Under the pieces are notes generated by a model. That model saw only the letters and a program-made list of their open reading frames with translations, made no database searches and was not told the origin of the DNA. From the NCBI GenBank assembly GCA_011390755.1, contig JAABRU010000037.1:1-49161 (forward strand): a stretch of 49,161 nucleotides of DNA, read 5' to 3'. Origin of the DNA: Desulfobacteraceae bacterium. Its GTDB lineage: Bacteria; Desulfobacterota; Desulfobacteria; Desulfobacterales; Desulfococcaceae. This document shows, piece after piece, positions 7,565 to 17,300 of the stretch. The translations under genes and the position numbers were made by a program. Numbering within the stretch: position 1 is the stretch's first letter; each line of letters begins with the position of its first letter.

Positions 7565-8947
7565 CTATTTCCCCGCTTCTTTATCCATTTTATATTTTTT
7601 GATCTTCTGATTCAGCCCGCTTTTGCCGATTCCCAGTATTTTGGCCGCGCGGGCCTGTACATTGTCCGACATTTTCAGGGCGCGGCGGATCATATCCTTT
7701 TCAACCTGCAGCAGGGTTTCCGAAAGACCCGCATCCGCAGGAATACTGTCTATCTGCAGTGTATTGCCAAGATGGGCTGTAAAATCTTTGGGCAGGTCCG
7801 AAACCCGGATGGTGTCACCCGGACAGAGAATCATCAGCCGTTCGATAATATTTTCCAGCTCCCGCACATTTCCGGGCCATCTGTATTCATAAAAAAGACG
7901 CTCGGCCTCCTGCTCAAAACCTTTGACGGGAATATCCGATTTTCTTTCCCCCGCGTATTTTTCCATAAAATGCCCGGCAAGCAGGCGGATATCCTCGGCC
8001 CTTTCCCGCAGGGGCGGCATGACAATATGCAGCACATTGAGGCGGTAATAGAGGTCTTCCCGGAAACGGTTTTTTTCCACTTCTTCTTTCAGGATTTTAT
8101 TGGTGGCCGCCAGTATGCGGATATCCACCGAAACAGGCCGGGTTCCCCCCACCCGTTCAAAAACCCGTTCCTGTATTACCCGAAGCAGTTTCACCTGGAG
8201 ATTGGGGGAGAGTTCCCCGATTTCATCCAGAAAAAGGGTGCCGCCGTCGGCCAGCTCAAAACGGCCCTTTTTCATGGATGCCGCCCCCGTAAACGCGCCC
8301 TTTTCATGACCGAACAGTTCACTTTCCAAAAGGGATTCGGAAAGTGCCGAGCAGTTGACTGCAATAAAGGGGGCATCGCGGCGGGAACTGTTATAATGAA
8401 TGGACTTGGCCACCAGCTCCTTGCCGGTTCCGTTTTCCCCCTCAATGAGAACTGTGGCACCTGTTGGCGCAATTTTTTTTATTATTTCAAATATCTGCTG
8501 CATTTTTCTGCTTTTCCCGATAATATTGCCGAAACTGTAACGGGAGGCTATGCTGTTTCTGAGCTGCCGGTTTTCTTTGACCATGGCAAACATGTCCACG
8601 GCCTTTCTGGCATGAACCACCAGACTTTCATTTTCAAAAGGTTTCAGAATATAATTATACGCGCCTTTCTGCATGGCCTCAACCGCTTTTTCCACTGTGC
8701 CGTAAGCGGTCATCATAATCACCGGCAGATCCGGATCTTTTTCCCGGATATTTTCCAGCAGCTCAATACCGTCCATTCCCGGCATTTTCATATCCGTAAG
8801 TACCAGATCAATATCGGATGTATCGAATATTTTCAGGGCTTCCTGACCGCTGTTGGCTGTCAGGGTCCCGAATCCCTCTTCTTCCAGAATGGCGGCCAGT
8901 ACCAGGGTATAATTTTTTTCATCATCCACAATCAGTATGTTTTCCAT
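7565..8947 (-). CDS. NtrC-family sigma-54-dependent response regulator
   Basis: The 460-residue protein has three domains. A receiver domain spans residues 1-120, with the D8/D9 acidic pair and the phospho-acceptor D52 in [10 protein letters not shown]. An AAA+ domain follows, with Walker A GENGTGKE (170-177), GAFTGA (217-222) contacting sigma-54, and Walker B GTLFLDE near 236-242. A Fis-type helix-turn-helix ([20 protein letters not shown]) lies at the end. It activates sigma-54 promoters by ATP hydrolysis after phosphorylation. It lies 3 bp downstream of the histidine kinase gene on the same strand, so the two form a two-component operon. Target genes are not evident; the divergent pil operon lies across the upstream gap, but no clear sigma-54 site was found there. 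Confidence 0.93.
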   Translation of the reverse strand: MENILIVDDEKNYTLVLAAILEEEGFGTLTANSGQEALKIFDTSDIDLVLTDMKMPGMDGIELLENIREKDPDLPVIMMTAYGTVEKAVEAMQKGAYNYILKPFENESLVVHARKAVDMFAMVKENRQLRNSIASRYSFGNIIGKSRKMQQIFEIIKKIAPTGATVLIEGENGTGKELVAKSIHYNSSRRDAPFIAVNCSALSESLLESELFGHEKGAFTGAASMKKGRFELADGGTLFLDEIGELSPNLQVKLLRVIQERVFERVGGTRPVSVDIRILAATNKILKEEVEKNRFREDLYYRLNVLHIVMPPLRERAEDIRLLAGHFMEKYAGERKSDIPVKGFEQEAERLFYEYRWPGNVRELENIIERLMILCPGDTIRVSDLPKDFTAHLGNTLQIDSIPADAGLSETLLQVEKDMIRRALKMSDNVQARAAKILGIGKSGLNQKIKKYKMDKEAGK

Positions 8948-8950
8948 ATC

Positions 8951-10369
8951 CTACTCCGCTGTGACCGGCAGTTCAATTATTATCTGTGCCCCGTAAATCG
9001 GGCGGTTTTCCATCCGGATATTTCCACTGTGGGCTTCAATAATATTTTTTACAATGCCCAGCCCCAGGCCGGTTCCGGTTTCTTTGGTTGTAAAAAAAGG
9101 ATCCCAGATTTTATTCAGAATATCCTCCGGAATGCCCGGCCCTTTGTCTTTGAAGGCAATACAGAGTTTTTCCCTGTCCGCAGTCATATCAATATGAATT
9201 TCCCCGCCGCCCGGCATGGACTGCATGGCATTCATCAGAATATTCAGAAATACCTGGTATAACATGTCGGGATCTGCGGAAATTTCCGGCAGGGCCTCTT
9301 CCTGCTGTATTTTAACACTGTAACCGCCCTCTTCCATCTGCGGTCCCAGAAAACTGATGTTTTTTTCCAGTATGTCCCCGGCACGGCACAGGCTCCGGTT
9401 GGGCGGAACCGGTTTGGCATAGGCCAGAAAATCCGTGATGATATTGTTTAAACGGCTGGATTCCTCCACAACGACATCCGCAATGGAATTGGACTGACCG
9501 TTCTGCTGCATTTTTTTCTTGAGCAGTTCCGCGGAGCTGCGGATAATGCCCAGAGGATTCCGGATTTCATGGGAAATTCCCGCAACCATCTCGCCGAGGG
9601 CCGACAGACGTTCTGCCCGGTTCAGCTGCTCCCGCAGACGCATTCTTTCCACGGTACGCTGTTCAATAATCCCTTCTCCCCGTTTTACCACAAAAATCAG
9701 CACCCCCAGCAAAATCCCCATGACCATAGTGCTGGTAAGTATCACCCGCACCTGGTAGCGGAATATGCTCTGATAATCATCGGAAAGATCCTGCACAATT
9801 TCAACCACCCCCAGCACTTTCCCCGATATCCGGGTCAGGGGCTTGGCCTCCCGCAGGGGGGCAAAGGTGATGACTTTGATTTTTTTGGGAAAACCCAGCA
9901 GCTTTTCCCAGAAATTTCCTTCCTGCACCAGTTTGCTCACGGCATTGCCTTTTACCGCGTTCCGGTATTCATCCCCGCCCCTGTCTCTTTTCCCCACAAG
10001 CGCGGGATCAAAGCTGTAGGAAATGATATTGTCATTGACATCATAAAGATTTACCATATCTATCCGGAAGCTGTGCAGGGTGCTCCGGACAATTTTGTCC
10101 ATGAGTTCAAACTGCCTTTTGTTCCGCAGCTGAATTTTCCCGAAAATATAATACACAGGTATCTGAAACTGTGTATAAATCTGATGATTGAGATTTTCCG
10201 TCAGCAAAAGCGCGTATTCCTCGCTTTGGTTGAACTGCAGGGTCCGTGCCCAGTGAATGTTCAGAAAACAAAGGATGATTGTTCCCAGAAAGATGACGGT
10301 CAGGCTTGAAAATGTAAAATATTTTACCAGACGGAAAGGTCTGATTTTATCATCCGGCGAAGAATGCAT
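8951..10369 (-). CDS. Membrane sensor histidine kinase paired with the NtrC-type regulator
   Basis: The 472-residue protein has two membrane helices, at about residues 18-38 and 206-228. They flank a periplasmic sensor region of about 165 residues (NLYDVNDNIISYSFDPALVG and ITFAPLREA suggest a PAS/Cache-like fold). The cytoplasmic part has HisKA with H267 in AGISHEIRNPLG, followed by HATPase_c with an N-box (FLNILMNAMQ), DKGPGIP and GTGLGLGI motifs. This is the ZraS/AtoS-like class that works with NtrC-type regulators. ATG is at 10369. The signal sensed is unknown. Confidence 0.92.
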   Translation of the reverse strand: MHSSPDDKIRPFRLVKYFTFSSLTVIFLGTIILCFLNIHWARTLQFNQSEEYALLLTENLNHQIYTQFQIPVYYIFGKIQLRNKRQFELMDKIVRSTLHSFRIDMVNLYDVNDNIISYSFDPALVGKRDRGGDEYRNAVKGNAVSKLVQEGNFWEKLLGFPKKIKVITFAPLREAKPLTRISGKVLGVVEIVQDLSDDYQSIFRYQVRVILTSTMVMGILLGVLIFVVKRGEGIIEQRTVERMRLREQLNRAERLSALGEMVAGISHEIRNPLGIIRSSAELLKKKMQQNGQSNSIADVVVEESSRLNNIITDFLAYAKPVPPNRSLCRAGDILEKNISFLGPQMEEGGYSVKIQQEEALPEISADPDMLYQVFLNILMNAMQSMPGGGEIHIDMTADREKLCIAFKDKGPGIPEDILNKIWDPFFTTKETGTGLGLGIVKNIIEAHSGNIRMENRPIYGAQIIIELPVTAE

Positions 10370-11057
10370 TGTCTGAACCTGTGAGATTTATTGTGTATCA
10401 GGAAAAAAATTTGCCGGAAAGCAGGAATTTCCTACCGGTAAATACACTGCCCCCCCATTGAATTATGCGCAGATATTGTTTACAGAACAATAAAATGACT
10501 GAATAAAAGCCGAAAACAGATTTATTTTCATTGACACTGCAACATGAATCCTGATAAATTATGTTTATAAAAAATATTCAGAAAATCCTCCGCCGGAAAG
10601 GCAGCGAAATTGATTCTGTCGGAATATACGGCCGGTTTCCGCATTCTTCGTCCGATTTTTGTCCCTTATTCATACCGGAGCGAAACAAAAAAGAGTATCC
10701 GGCACTTTTTTGTAACTCCGTATTTTTCAAAAACCGGCCGGAAAACAGTATAATAAAAGATATAAAAACCTTATTGCCTGAATCTCAGACATATCAATAA
10801 GCGGCAGCGGGTCAAAGGGGCTGATCATATCTGTGACTGCAGGGGCGTATGCGGCAGGCCCCTGCACAGGGAAATCAGCCTTTTCGGTCCGCCACCCAGT
10901 AATCTTAAAGTATAATGCATGTCTTTACAATAAAAAAAATCCGCAGAAAAGGGATTTTCAAAGCAGTTACCGGGCATAAACCGCTTTCTGTTTTCACCGG
11001 CCTGCAATTCCGGTTTTTTGTAAATATTCCGGTATAGGGGAGAGGCAAACAGCTTTT
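10370..11057. other. Divergent regulatory gap between the two-component operon and pil operon
   Basis: No gene is convincing here. A 79-codon frame at 10561-10800 has no ribosome-binding site and no recognisable product. A TTGACA at 10531 with TAAATT 18 bp downstream (10555-10560) could be a plus-strand promoter, possibly for pilM. A family E repeat occupies 10802-10897. An AGGGGAGAGG box at about 11036-11045 probably serves as the pilM ribosome-binding site, with a rather long spacing to the ATG. Confidence 0.4.
10802..10897. repeat. Terminal-inverted-repeat element (family E, copy 2)
   Basis: The left end CGGCAGCGGGTCAAAGGG and the reverse complement of the right end (GGGTGGCGGACCGAAAAG) match imperfectly, both running into GGCTGAT. 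An internal GCAGGGGCG...GCCCCTGC hairpin is also found in the copy at 5255-5466. It is shorter than that copy by a little over 100 bp. Confidence 0.45.
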
Positions 11058-12110
11058 ATGTTATTCGGAAAAAAAGTGCAGTCCGTCGGTCTGGATATTG
11101 GGTCCAGAAGCATTAAGGTGGCCGAGGCCGAGGAAAAGAAAAAAAGATGGGTGCTGAAAAAATTCGGCATGATTGACATCGAACCCGGGCTGATTGAAGA
11201 CGGTTCCGTCCGGAATCCCGAAGGGGTTGCCGATGCCATCCGCCGATTATTCAAGGCAAACAGGATCAAAGAGACCAATACCGCCATTTCGGTGGGAGGT
11301 TATTCGGTCATTGTAAAAAACATCAGTATCCAGACCATGGATGAGGCACAGCTGCGGGAAACCATCCAGTTTGAGGCGGAACAGTATATCCCCTTTGATA
11401 TTAAGGATGTTAATCTGGATTTTCAGATACTGGGAGAAAATGCCGACAATCCGAACCAGATGGATGTGGTGCTGGTGGCCGCCAAAAAAGAAATTGTGCA
11501 GGATTATGTGAGTCTGGTGCAGTCTGCCGGTCTGAATCCCTGTATTATGGATGTGGATGCCTTTGCCCTTCAGAATATTTATGAAGCCAATTATGAAACA
11601 GAGGGGGAAAATGTGGCGCTGATTGATATTGGGGCCAATAAAACCACCCTGAATATCCTGAAAGGCAGTTTTTCGGTTTTTATGCGGGATGTTTCACTGG
11701 GATGCCACCAGATCAGCTCCAAAATCGTCTCTTTGGCGGGCTGCAGCCTGGAAGAAGCCGAAGAACTGTATAATACGGAAAAAAGCGATAAAATATCTTC
11801 CAAAGAACTGGTGGAAATCGTTTCTTCTGTTGTCACCGACTGGTGCACCGAAATACGCAGGGCCCTGGATTTTTTTTATTCCACCTATCCGGACGATCAG
11901 ATCCGGAAAATCATATTAAGCGGGGGCGGGGCAAATATCAAAAAATTCCGGCAGCTGCTGAGCGTGGAAACTTCCGCGGATGTGGATATCATCAATCCTT
12001 TTATCAATTTTGCGGTGGACAGCAGTTTTGACGAAAGTTATCTGGAAACCATTGCACCCCAGGCCGCCATTTCCATGGGACTTGCCATGAGAAGGGTAAA
12101 TGACAAATGA
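11058..12110 (+). CDS. pilM: Type IV pilus assembly protein PilM
   Basis: The 350-residue protein begins LFGKKVQSVGLDIGSRSIKV, the FtsA/actin-like nucleotide-binding start typical of PilM. Further motifs are VALIDIGANKTTL (phosphate 2) and IRKIILSGGGANI (adenosine). PilM is a cytoplasmic ATP-binding protein that binds the N-terminus of PilN and links the PilNO inner-membrane platform to the pilus motor. It is the first gene of a five-gene operon in canonical order. Its last four bases overlap pilN (ATGA). Confidence 0.95.
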   Translation: MLFGKKVQSVGLDIGSRSIKVAEAEEKKKRWVLKKFGMIDIEPGLIEDGSVRNPEGVADAIRRLFKANRIKETNTAISVGGYSVIVKNISIQTMDEAQLRETIQFEAEQYIPFDIKDVNLDFQILGENADNPNQMDVVLVAAKKEIVQDYVSLVQSAGLNPCIMDVDAFALQNIYEANYETEGENVALIDIGANKTTLNILKGSFSVFMRDVSLGCHQISSKIVSLAGCSLEEAEELYNTEKSDKISSKELVEIVSSVVTDWCTEIRRALDFFYSTYPDDQIRKIILSGGGANIKKFRQLLSVETSADVDIINPFINFAVDSSFDESYLETIAPQAAISMGLAMRRVNDK

Positions 12111-12793
12111 TACGGATCAATCTTTTACCTTATGCCAAAGCAAAGAAAAGAGAAAATGTAATACAGCAGGTGGCGGTATTTCTGCTGCTTGTACTGATTG
12201 CCGGTATTGCCCTGCTGTGGTACAATGCAAAACTGAATAAAGAGATTGCCGCGCTCAGCAGTCAGATCGAATATACCAAAAAAGAAGTGGCGCGGTATAA
12301 AAAAATTGCAGCCGAAGTGGAAGAACTGAAAAACAAACTGGTACTGCTCAGGCAGAAGCTGGAGGTGATTGCCCAGCTGGATGCCAACCGTGAAAGCGCC
12401 TATGTGCTGATGGACACCTTCTCCGAAGTCATCATTGACAAAAAAAAGAAAAGACGCCTGTGGTTTACCAAACTGGATGCCATTGAAAAAAAAATAAAGA
12501 AACCATCCGGAGGCAAAAAAGGCAAAAAAGGAAAGGCCGCGGAGGCCGAAGTGCCGGAAGTGCCGGAATCCAATATTGAAATCCGCATTGACGGCATTGC
12601 CATTGACAACAAAACCGTAGCGGATTTTATGACACGGCTGGAAGAATCCCCCCATTTTACCGAAGTACGTCTCATTACCCTGCGGAAAGAACGCTTCAAC
12701 CAGGGCGGGGGAAAAAAAGCCATTGATCTGAAAGGTTTTCAGATTGCCTGCGTCAATCCGCCGATGAAAAACAATATGGGCGAAGAAAAATGA
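12107..12793 (+). CDS. pilN: Type IV pilus assembly protein PilN
   Basis: The 228-residue protein starts MIRINLLPYA, the conserved INLLP motif that docks into PilM. One membrane helix (about residues 23-41) and a periplasmic coiled coil (IAALSSQIEYTKKEVARYKK) leading to a ferredoxin-like domain follow. A lysine/glycine-rich insert (KKPSGGKKGKKGKAAEAE) interrupts the periplasmic part and is not typical. It forms the PilN-PilO heterodimer. It overlaps pilM by 4 bp and pilO by 4 bp, so translation is coupled. Confidence 0.93.
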   Translation: MIRINLLPYAKAKKRENVIQQVAVFLLLVLIAGIALLWYNAKLNKEIAALSSQIEYTKKEVARYKKIAAEVEELKNKLVLLRQKLEVIAQLDANRESAYVLMDTFSEVIIDKKKKRRLWFTKLDAIEKKIKKPSGGKKGKKGKAAEAEVPEVPESNIEIRIDGIAIDNKTVADFMTRLEESPHFTEVRLITLRKERFNQGGGKKAIDLKGFQIACVNPPMKNNMGEEK

Positions 12794-13440
12794 AAAAAGC
12801 CAAAAAAAGCAAAAAACTGCCGGTCAAATTTTCCTTTGACAAACTGGATCCTTTTTTTGAAAAAGTCAGCAAACTTTCAAAAAATCAGAGAATTCTGATC
12901 TGTGTGCTGGTGCTGGCGGCAATGATCGGCCCCTCGGTGTACTGGGTGTATATTCCCAAGCATGAAAATATCAAAACACTGACTGCCGAGTATAATAATC
13001 TGACGGACGAACTCAACAAAGTCAAGAAAATTGCAAGTCAGCTCAGCAAATACAAAGCCGAAATGAAGGAAGTGGAGGCAAAATTTGAAATTGCCAGTCG
13101 GGCGTTGCCGGAAAGCGAGGAAATTCCGGCCCTGCTGACCGACATCTCCCGCTCCGGTCAGGATTCCGGTCTGGAATTTCTGCTTTTCAAACCTGAAAGG
13201 GAAATTCCCAGCGGTTTTTATGCGGAAATTCCCGTATCCATACAGGTGCTCGGCAGATTCCATGAGCTGGTCGCTTTTTATGATAAAATTGCCCGTTTAT
13301 CCAGGATTGTCAATGTGAAAGATGTGAAGATCAGCACAAGGAAGGATAAGGACAGCGGAGAAACCACCCTGGCTGTGAGTTGTTTCGCGGTTACTTATAA
13401 ATTTCTGGAACAGACAGATTCGAAGAAAAAAACAAAATAG
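12790..13440 (+). CDS. pilO: Type IV pilus assembly protein PilO
   Basis: The 216-residue protein has a lysine-rich cytoplasmic start and one membrane helix at about residues 36-54 (ILICVLVLAAMIGPSVYWVY). A coiled coil follows (TAEYNNLTDELNKVKKI), then a periplasmic domain with PESEEIPALLTDISRSGQDSGLEF, a well-conserved PilO stretch. It pairs with PilN to build the inner-membrane alignment complex that contacts PilP. The ATG lies inside the end of pilN; pilP follows after 8 bp. Confidence 0.93.
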   Translation: MKKAKKSKKLPVKFSFDKLDPFFEKVSKLSKNQRILICVLVLAAMIGPSVYWVYIPKHENIKTLTAEYNNLTDELNKVKKIASQLSKYKAEMKEVEAKFEIASRALPESEEIPALLTDISRSGQDSGLEFLLFKPEREIPSGFYAEIPVSIQVLGRFHELVAFYDKIARLSRIVNVKDVKISTRKDKDSGETTLAVSCFAVTYKFLEQTDSKKKTK

Positions 13441-13448
13441 GGCGGATT

Positions 13449-14396
13449 ATGAAAAAACATCCTATCATACCGGATTTCATCTTTACCTTGCTTCTCATTT
13501 ATACAGCCGGAACATTACTGTGCGCCTGTCAGGAACAGACATCCGCGCCCCCACCTTCCGAAACCAAAAGCATCCGGAAAAAACTGTCTGTCAGGCCCAA
13601 ACCCCCGGAAGGAGAAAAAGAAGGAGAAAAAGACGCAGAAAACATAAGCGTTGCCGCTTCGGGCACTTCTTCTGAAAAAAACGCAGCGCCGGAAAAGGGG
13701 GAGGGGGATAAACCCGGCACAGCAGAAAAAGAAGACAGCAGGGCATCCGGCAAACAGACGGACAAAGCGGATAAAAGCGCGCCGGAAACAAAATCCGGCA
13801 TCAAAACCGCCAAAGCCCCGGATACGGAAAAAGCCGCGGAAAATGCCGCGGAAAAAACCCCGGACAGTGAAGGGGAGAAAGCCCTTCGCACTCCGGAAGA
13901 AAGCGCAGCAGATGCTTCTGCCGCTGAAGAAAATGAAAGCCTTGCGGCAATTTCCGATATTGCCGGACAGGATGAGGGGCAGCTTATGCTGACCGCCTAT
14001 GATCCCAAAGGAAAAGCGGACCCTTTTGAGCCTTTGTTCAAAGAGGAGGCCAAAGAAAAGAAAAAAACGGAAGTTGCATCCGCGCAGGATTCATCCAAAC
14101 CCAAAACCCCGCCCAGAAGACTTACACCTTTGGAAAAACTGGACCTGGATCAGTTAAAACTGGTGGGGATTATCCGCGCGGAAAGCGGAAACAAGGCTTT
14201 GGTGGAAGAGGCCTCCGGTAAGGGATATATTATTGTGAAAGGAACATATATCGGCATCCGTTCCGGTATTGTGGTGGAAATAAAACAGGATCGCATTGTT
14301 GTGGAAGAAAAGGAAGAGGATGTTTTGGGGAAAGTGATTGTCCGTAAACGAGAACTGAAGTTTAACAGGCCAGAGGAAGATTATTATGAAATGTAA
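13449..14396 (+). CDS. pilP: Type IV pilus lipoprotein PilP with an unusually long charged linker
   Basis: The 315-residue protein has a signal peptide with a plausible lipobox (LCA before C27). Residues 30 to about 185 are a low-complexity linker rich in Lys, Glu, Ala and Pro. The C-terminal PilP domain contains DPFEPLFKEE, LEKLDLDQLKLVGII, GNKALVEEASGKGYIIVKG and IGIRSGIVVEI. Most PilP proteins are about 170-180 residues, so the linker adds more than 100. PilP anchors the PilNO platform to the periplasmic domains of PilQ; the linker could lengthen the reach across the periplasm. The gene overlaps pilQ by 11 bp. Confidence 0.9.
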   Translation: MKKHPIIPDFIFTLLLIYTAGTLLCACQEQTSAPPPSETKSIRKKLSVRPKPPEGEKEGEKDAENISVAASGTSSEKNAAPEKGEGDKPGTAEKEDSRASGKQTDKADKSAPETKSGIKTAKAPDTEKAAENAAEKTPDSEGEKALRTPEESAADASAAEENESLAAISDIAGQDEGQLMLTAYDPKGKADPFEPLFKEEAKEKKKTEVASAQDSSKPKTPPRRLTPLEKLDLDQLKLVGIIRAESGNKALVEEASGKGYIIVKGTYIGIRSGIVVEIKQDRIVVEEKEEDVLGKVIVRKRELKFNRPEEDYYEM

Positions 14397-17300
14397 ATCC
14401 ATATCCTCCCGGTTCGGAGAAGTTTCCATATCTGTTTTCATGCTGCTGATGCTGCTGTCTTTATGGAATCCGGAAGAATCTGCTTTTGCTGCACAGGAAA
14501 ACAGCGGAAACCCTGCGGATTTTTACGAACGGATGATAGAAAATGTAATTGTGACGGATCATCCCGAATCTGTGGATGTGCTGATTCAGGGAAATCAGGT
14601 ACTGACCTATACCTCGGTGCGGCAGGTGGCTCCCCTGGGTCTGATTCTGTATTTTTCCAAAACCGGCCTGAATACCACAGAGAATTTTTTCACCCCGCCC
14701 AATGCAGTGGTTTTATCCGTAAATGCCGCAGAGATTGTGGAAACATCCAAAGTGGAAATCTACCTGAAAAAAGAGGCCTTTTATGAAATCACCCGGGAAG
14801 GGGACAGTCTGCGGGTGACCTTCAGCAAACTGTCCGGCATGAACGCATCGGAGTCTTTTCAGAATGAAACGGCCCCGCCGCCCGTTTATCATGAGACAGC
14901 CCCGCCTGTTTATACTGCCCCGGAACCGGCAGATACAGGCATGACAGAGTCCTTTCCCAAACCCGCCGCCCTGTCTGCCCGCGATGCCTCCGGTCCCAAT
15001 CATCTGGAGTCCGTATATGCGGCAAAATTCGGGAACAGTCTGAAAGTCTTTGTCGGGGCGGACGGAATGATCCGAAATTACCGCTCTTTTGTCATAGACA
15101 GTCCGGCCCGCATTGTTTTCGATATTTTCAATATCCGAAGTCCCTATTCGGGAGAAAAAGTCATTCCGGTAAACACCCCCTGGGTAAGTCAGATCCGCTA
15201 TTATAATTATTCGGACAGAGTCCGGGTCATTCTGGAAACCCGGCCGGACTATCTGAATGCGTTTCGGGGAATCCCCGTTGAAAACGGCCTGCTGATACAG
15301 ATGGGAGACGGTGTGGTGGCGGATCCGGGTACGGCGCGATCCGGAGATGGTGCAGAAACAGAAAGTTTTTCTGCTGTCTCCCCTTCCGGCAATATCCGTC
15401 TGCAGTCTGTTTATACAAGTCAGCTGGACAGGGGAATGCTGGTAACAGTGCGGGGAAACAGTCCTATTTCCGATTACAGGACATCGGTGACAGAGGATCC
15501 CCCCCGGATTATTGTGGATATGCCGGGTGTGGACAGCCCCTATGAGGGAGAAAATTTTTTCCCTGTGGACACCCGGTGGGTCAAAACGGTCCGGCACCGG
15601 AAAAATGCAGAGGGTGTGCAGCTGATTATTGAAACCCGTCCGGCCTATCTTAGGGCTTTTTCGGCCCGGCCCGATAAAAACGGTCTGGTGGTTCATATCG
15701 GGGAGGGAACCGCTGTTGCCGATACGGCTCCGGTATCCGCGTCTCTTCCCGCTGCGGACCGCGGCAGTCCCGCATCTGTGGAAACCATTGACTTTTTAAA
15801 AGAGGATGCCGGAAAATCTGTTCTGATCATCGGCACCGGCCGGCCTGTGCCGTATGAAATTGCAGAAAGCGGGGACAGAGGTCTGGAACTGAAACTGCTG
15901 CATACAAAACTTCCGGACCGCCATATCCGGCCCCTGATAACCGACCGCTTTGAAAGTGCGGTGGATGAGATTATGCCCCGCCGTAAATCCGGAAACACAG
16001 CGGTTTTTGAGATCCGTCTGCGGGAATCCGTGCCCTATTTTGCGGAACAGGACAGCGGTGTGCTGAAGGTCTATTTTGAAGCCTCTTCCATTTCTCCCAA
16101 ACCCATGGAAGCTGTTCCTGTGATTACCGCGGCTGTTCCGGCGAATACCGCACCGCTCGCGGCTGCGGCAAATGATACGAATAATACAATGGCAGGCAGT
16201 ACAGTTCCCCCTGCTGTTTCCCCGGGCCTGCCTGTGCCTTCCGCAGCCGTTCCCCCCCCTGTCACAGATACGGCGGACGATATGGGAAATCCTGCTCTGA
16301 ATCCGGCCTTTTCCGTTGACGAGGTGCCCCAGTATACCGGGGAAAAGATTGCACTGGATTTTTATGAAACCGATATAAAAAATGTTTTCCGCATACTGCG
16401 GGAAATCAGCGGCAGAAATTTTGCCGTGGATAAGGATGTGACCGGCAAGGTGACCCTGACCCTGGCGGAACCGGTTCCCTGGGATCAGGTGCTGGATCTG
16501 GTGCTGAAAATGAACCAGCTGGGGAAATCTTCCGAAGGAAATATTATCCGCATAGCCACACGGAAAACCATGGAGGAGGAAGATAAACTCCGCGAGGAAA
16601 AACGGACCGCGGAGCTAACCCTGCGGGAACAGAAAAAACAGCTGGAACGCTTGCTGAGAGAATATATTCCCGTCAATTATTCCAAGGCCCAGACGGAAAT
16701 CGCGCCCCATATTGAAAAACTGCTGACCAAAGATCGGGGCAGTGTGAGTGTGGATGCCCGCACCAATATGATTATTATGACCGATACCGCGGAAAAAATC
16801 CGGCAGGGAAAAGATCTGATCCGGAAACTGGATCGGGTAACGCCCCAGGTGATTATTGAAGCCCGAATTGTGGAAGCCACTCAGTCTTTTTCCCGTGTGC
16901 TGGGAACCCAGTGGGAAATGGCCATCGGTCTGCAGGATCCCGGCAATATGGTTTCAGATGTTCCTGCTGATGTCGGTGAATTTATTATGGACAGAGTCGG
17001 AGTCGGCCCCCAGCGGGGATACAATGAGCTGGGCGGCACCTACGGTTTTAATACGGCCATGAATTTCCCCGCTGCGGTCGGTGAAAACTACGGCAGTTTC
17101 GGATTCAGTTTTACCCGTGTGGCCGGCACCCCGCTGCTGCTCAATGCCAAACTCCAGGCCATGGAATCCCAGGGGGAAGGGAAGATTATCTCCGCCCCCA
17201 AAATTGTGACACTGGATAACAAAAAGGCTGTTATCCGCCAGGGGCTGAGCTATCCCTATCAGACAGTGGAGGACGGAGAGGTGAGTCTGCAGTTTAAGGA

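Noticed and set aside
7772-9262. A 496-codon frame on the plus strand
   Set aside because: Antisense to the NtrC-type regulator and kinase, with no recognisable domain and a Phe/His/Gly-rich composition typical of shadow frames.
10561-10800. A 79-codon frame between the kinase and pilM
   Set aside because: Its ATG immediately follows a possible -10 box, so no ribosome-binding site fits, and the sequence has no recognisable features.
10370-11057. Sigma-54 promoter controlling the pil operon by the neighbouring NtrC-type regulator
   Set aside because: I looked for TGGCAC-N5-TTGCA-like sites upstream of pilM and found none convincing.
14713-15696. A 327-codon minus-strand frame inside pilQ
   Set aside because: The AMIN and secretin motifs of pilQ are unambiguous on the plus strand; the antisense product has no family features.
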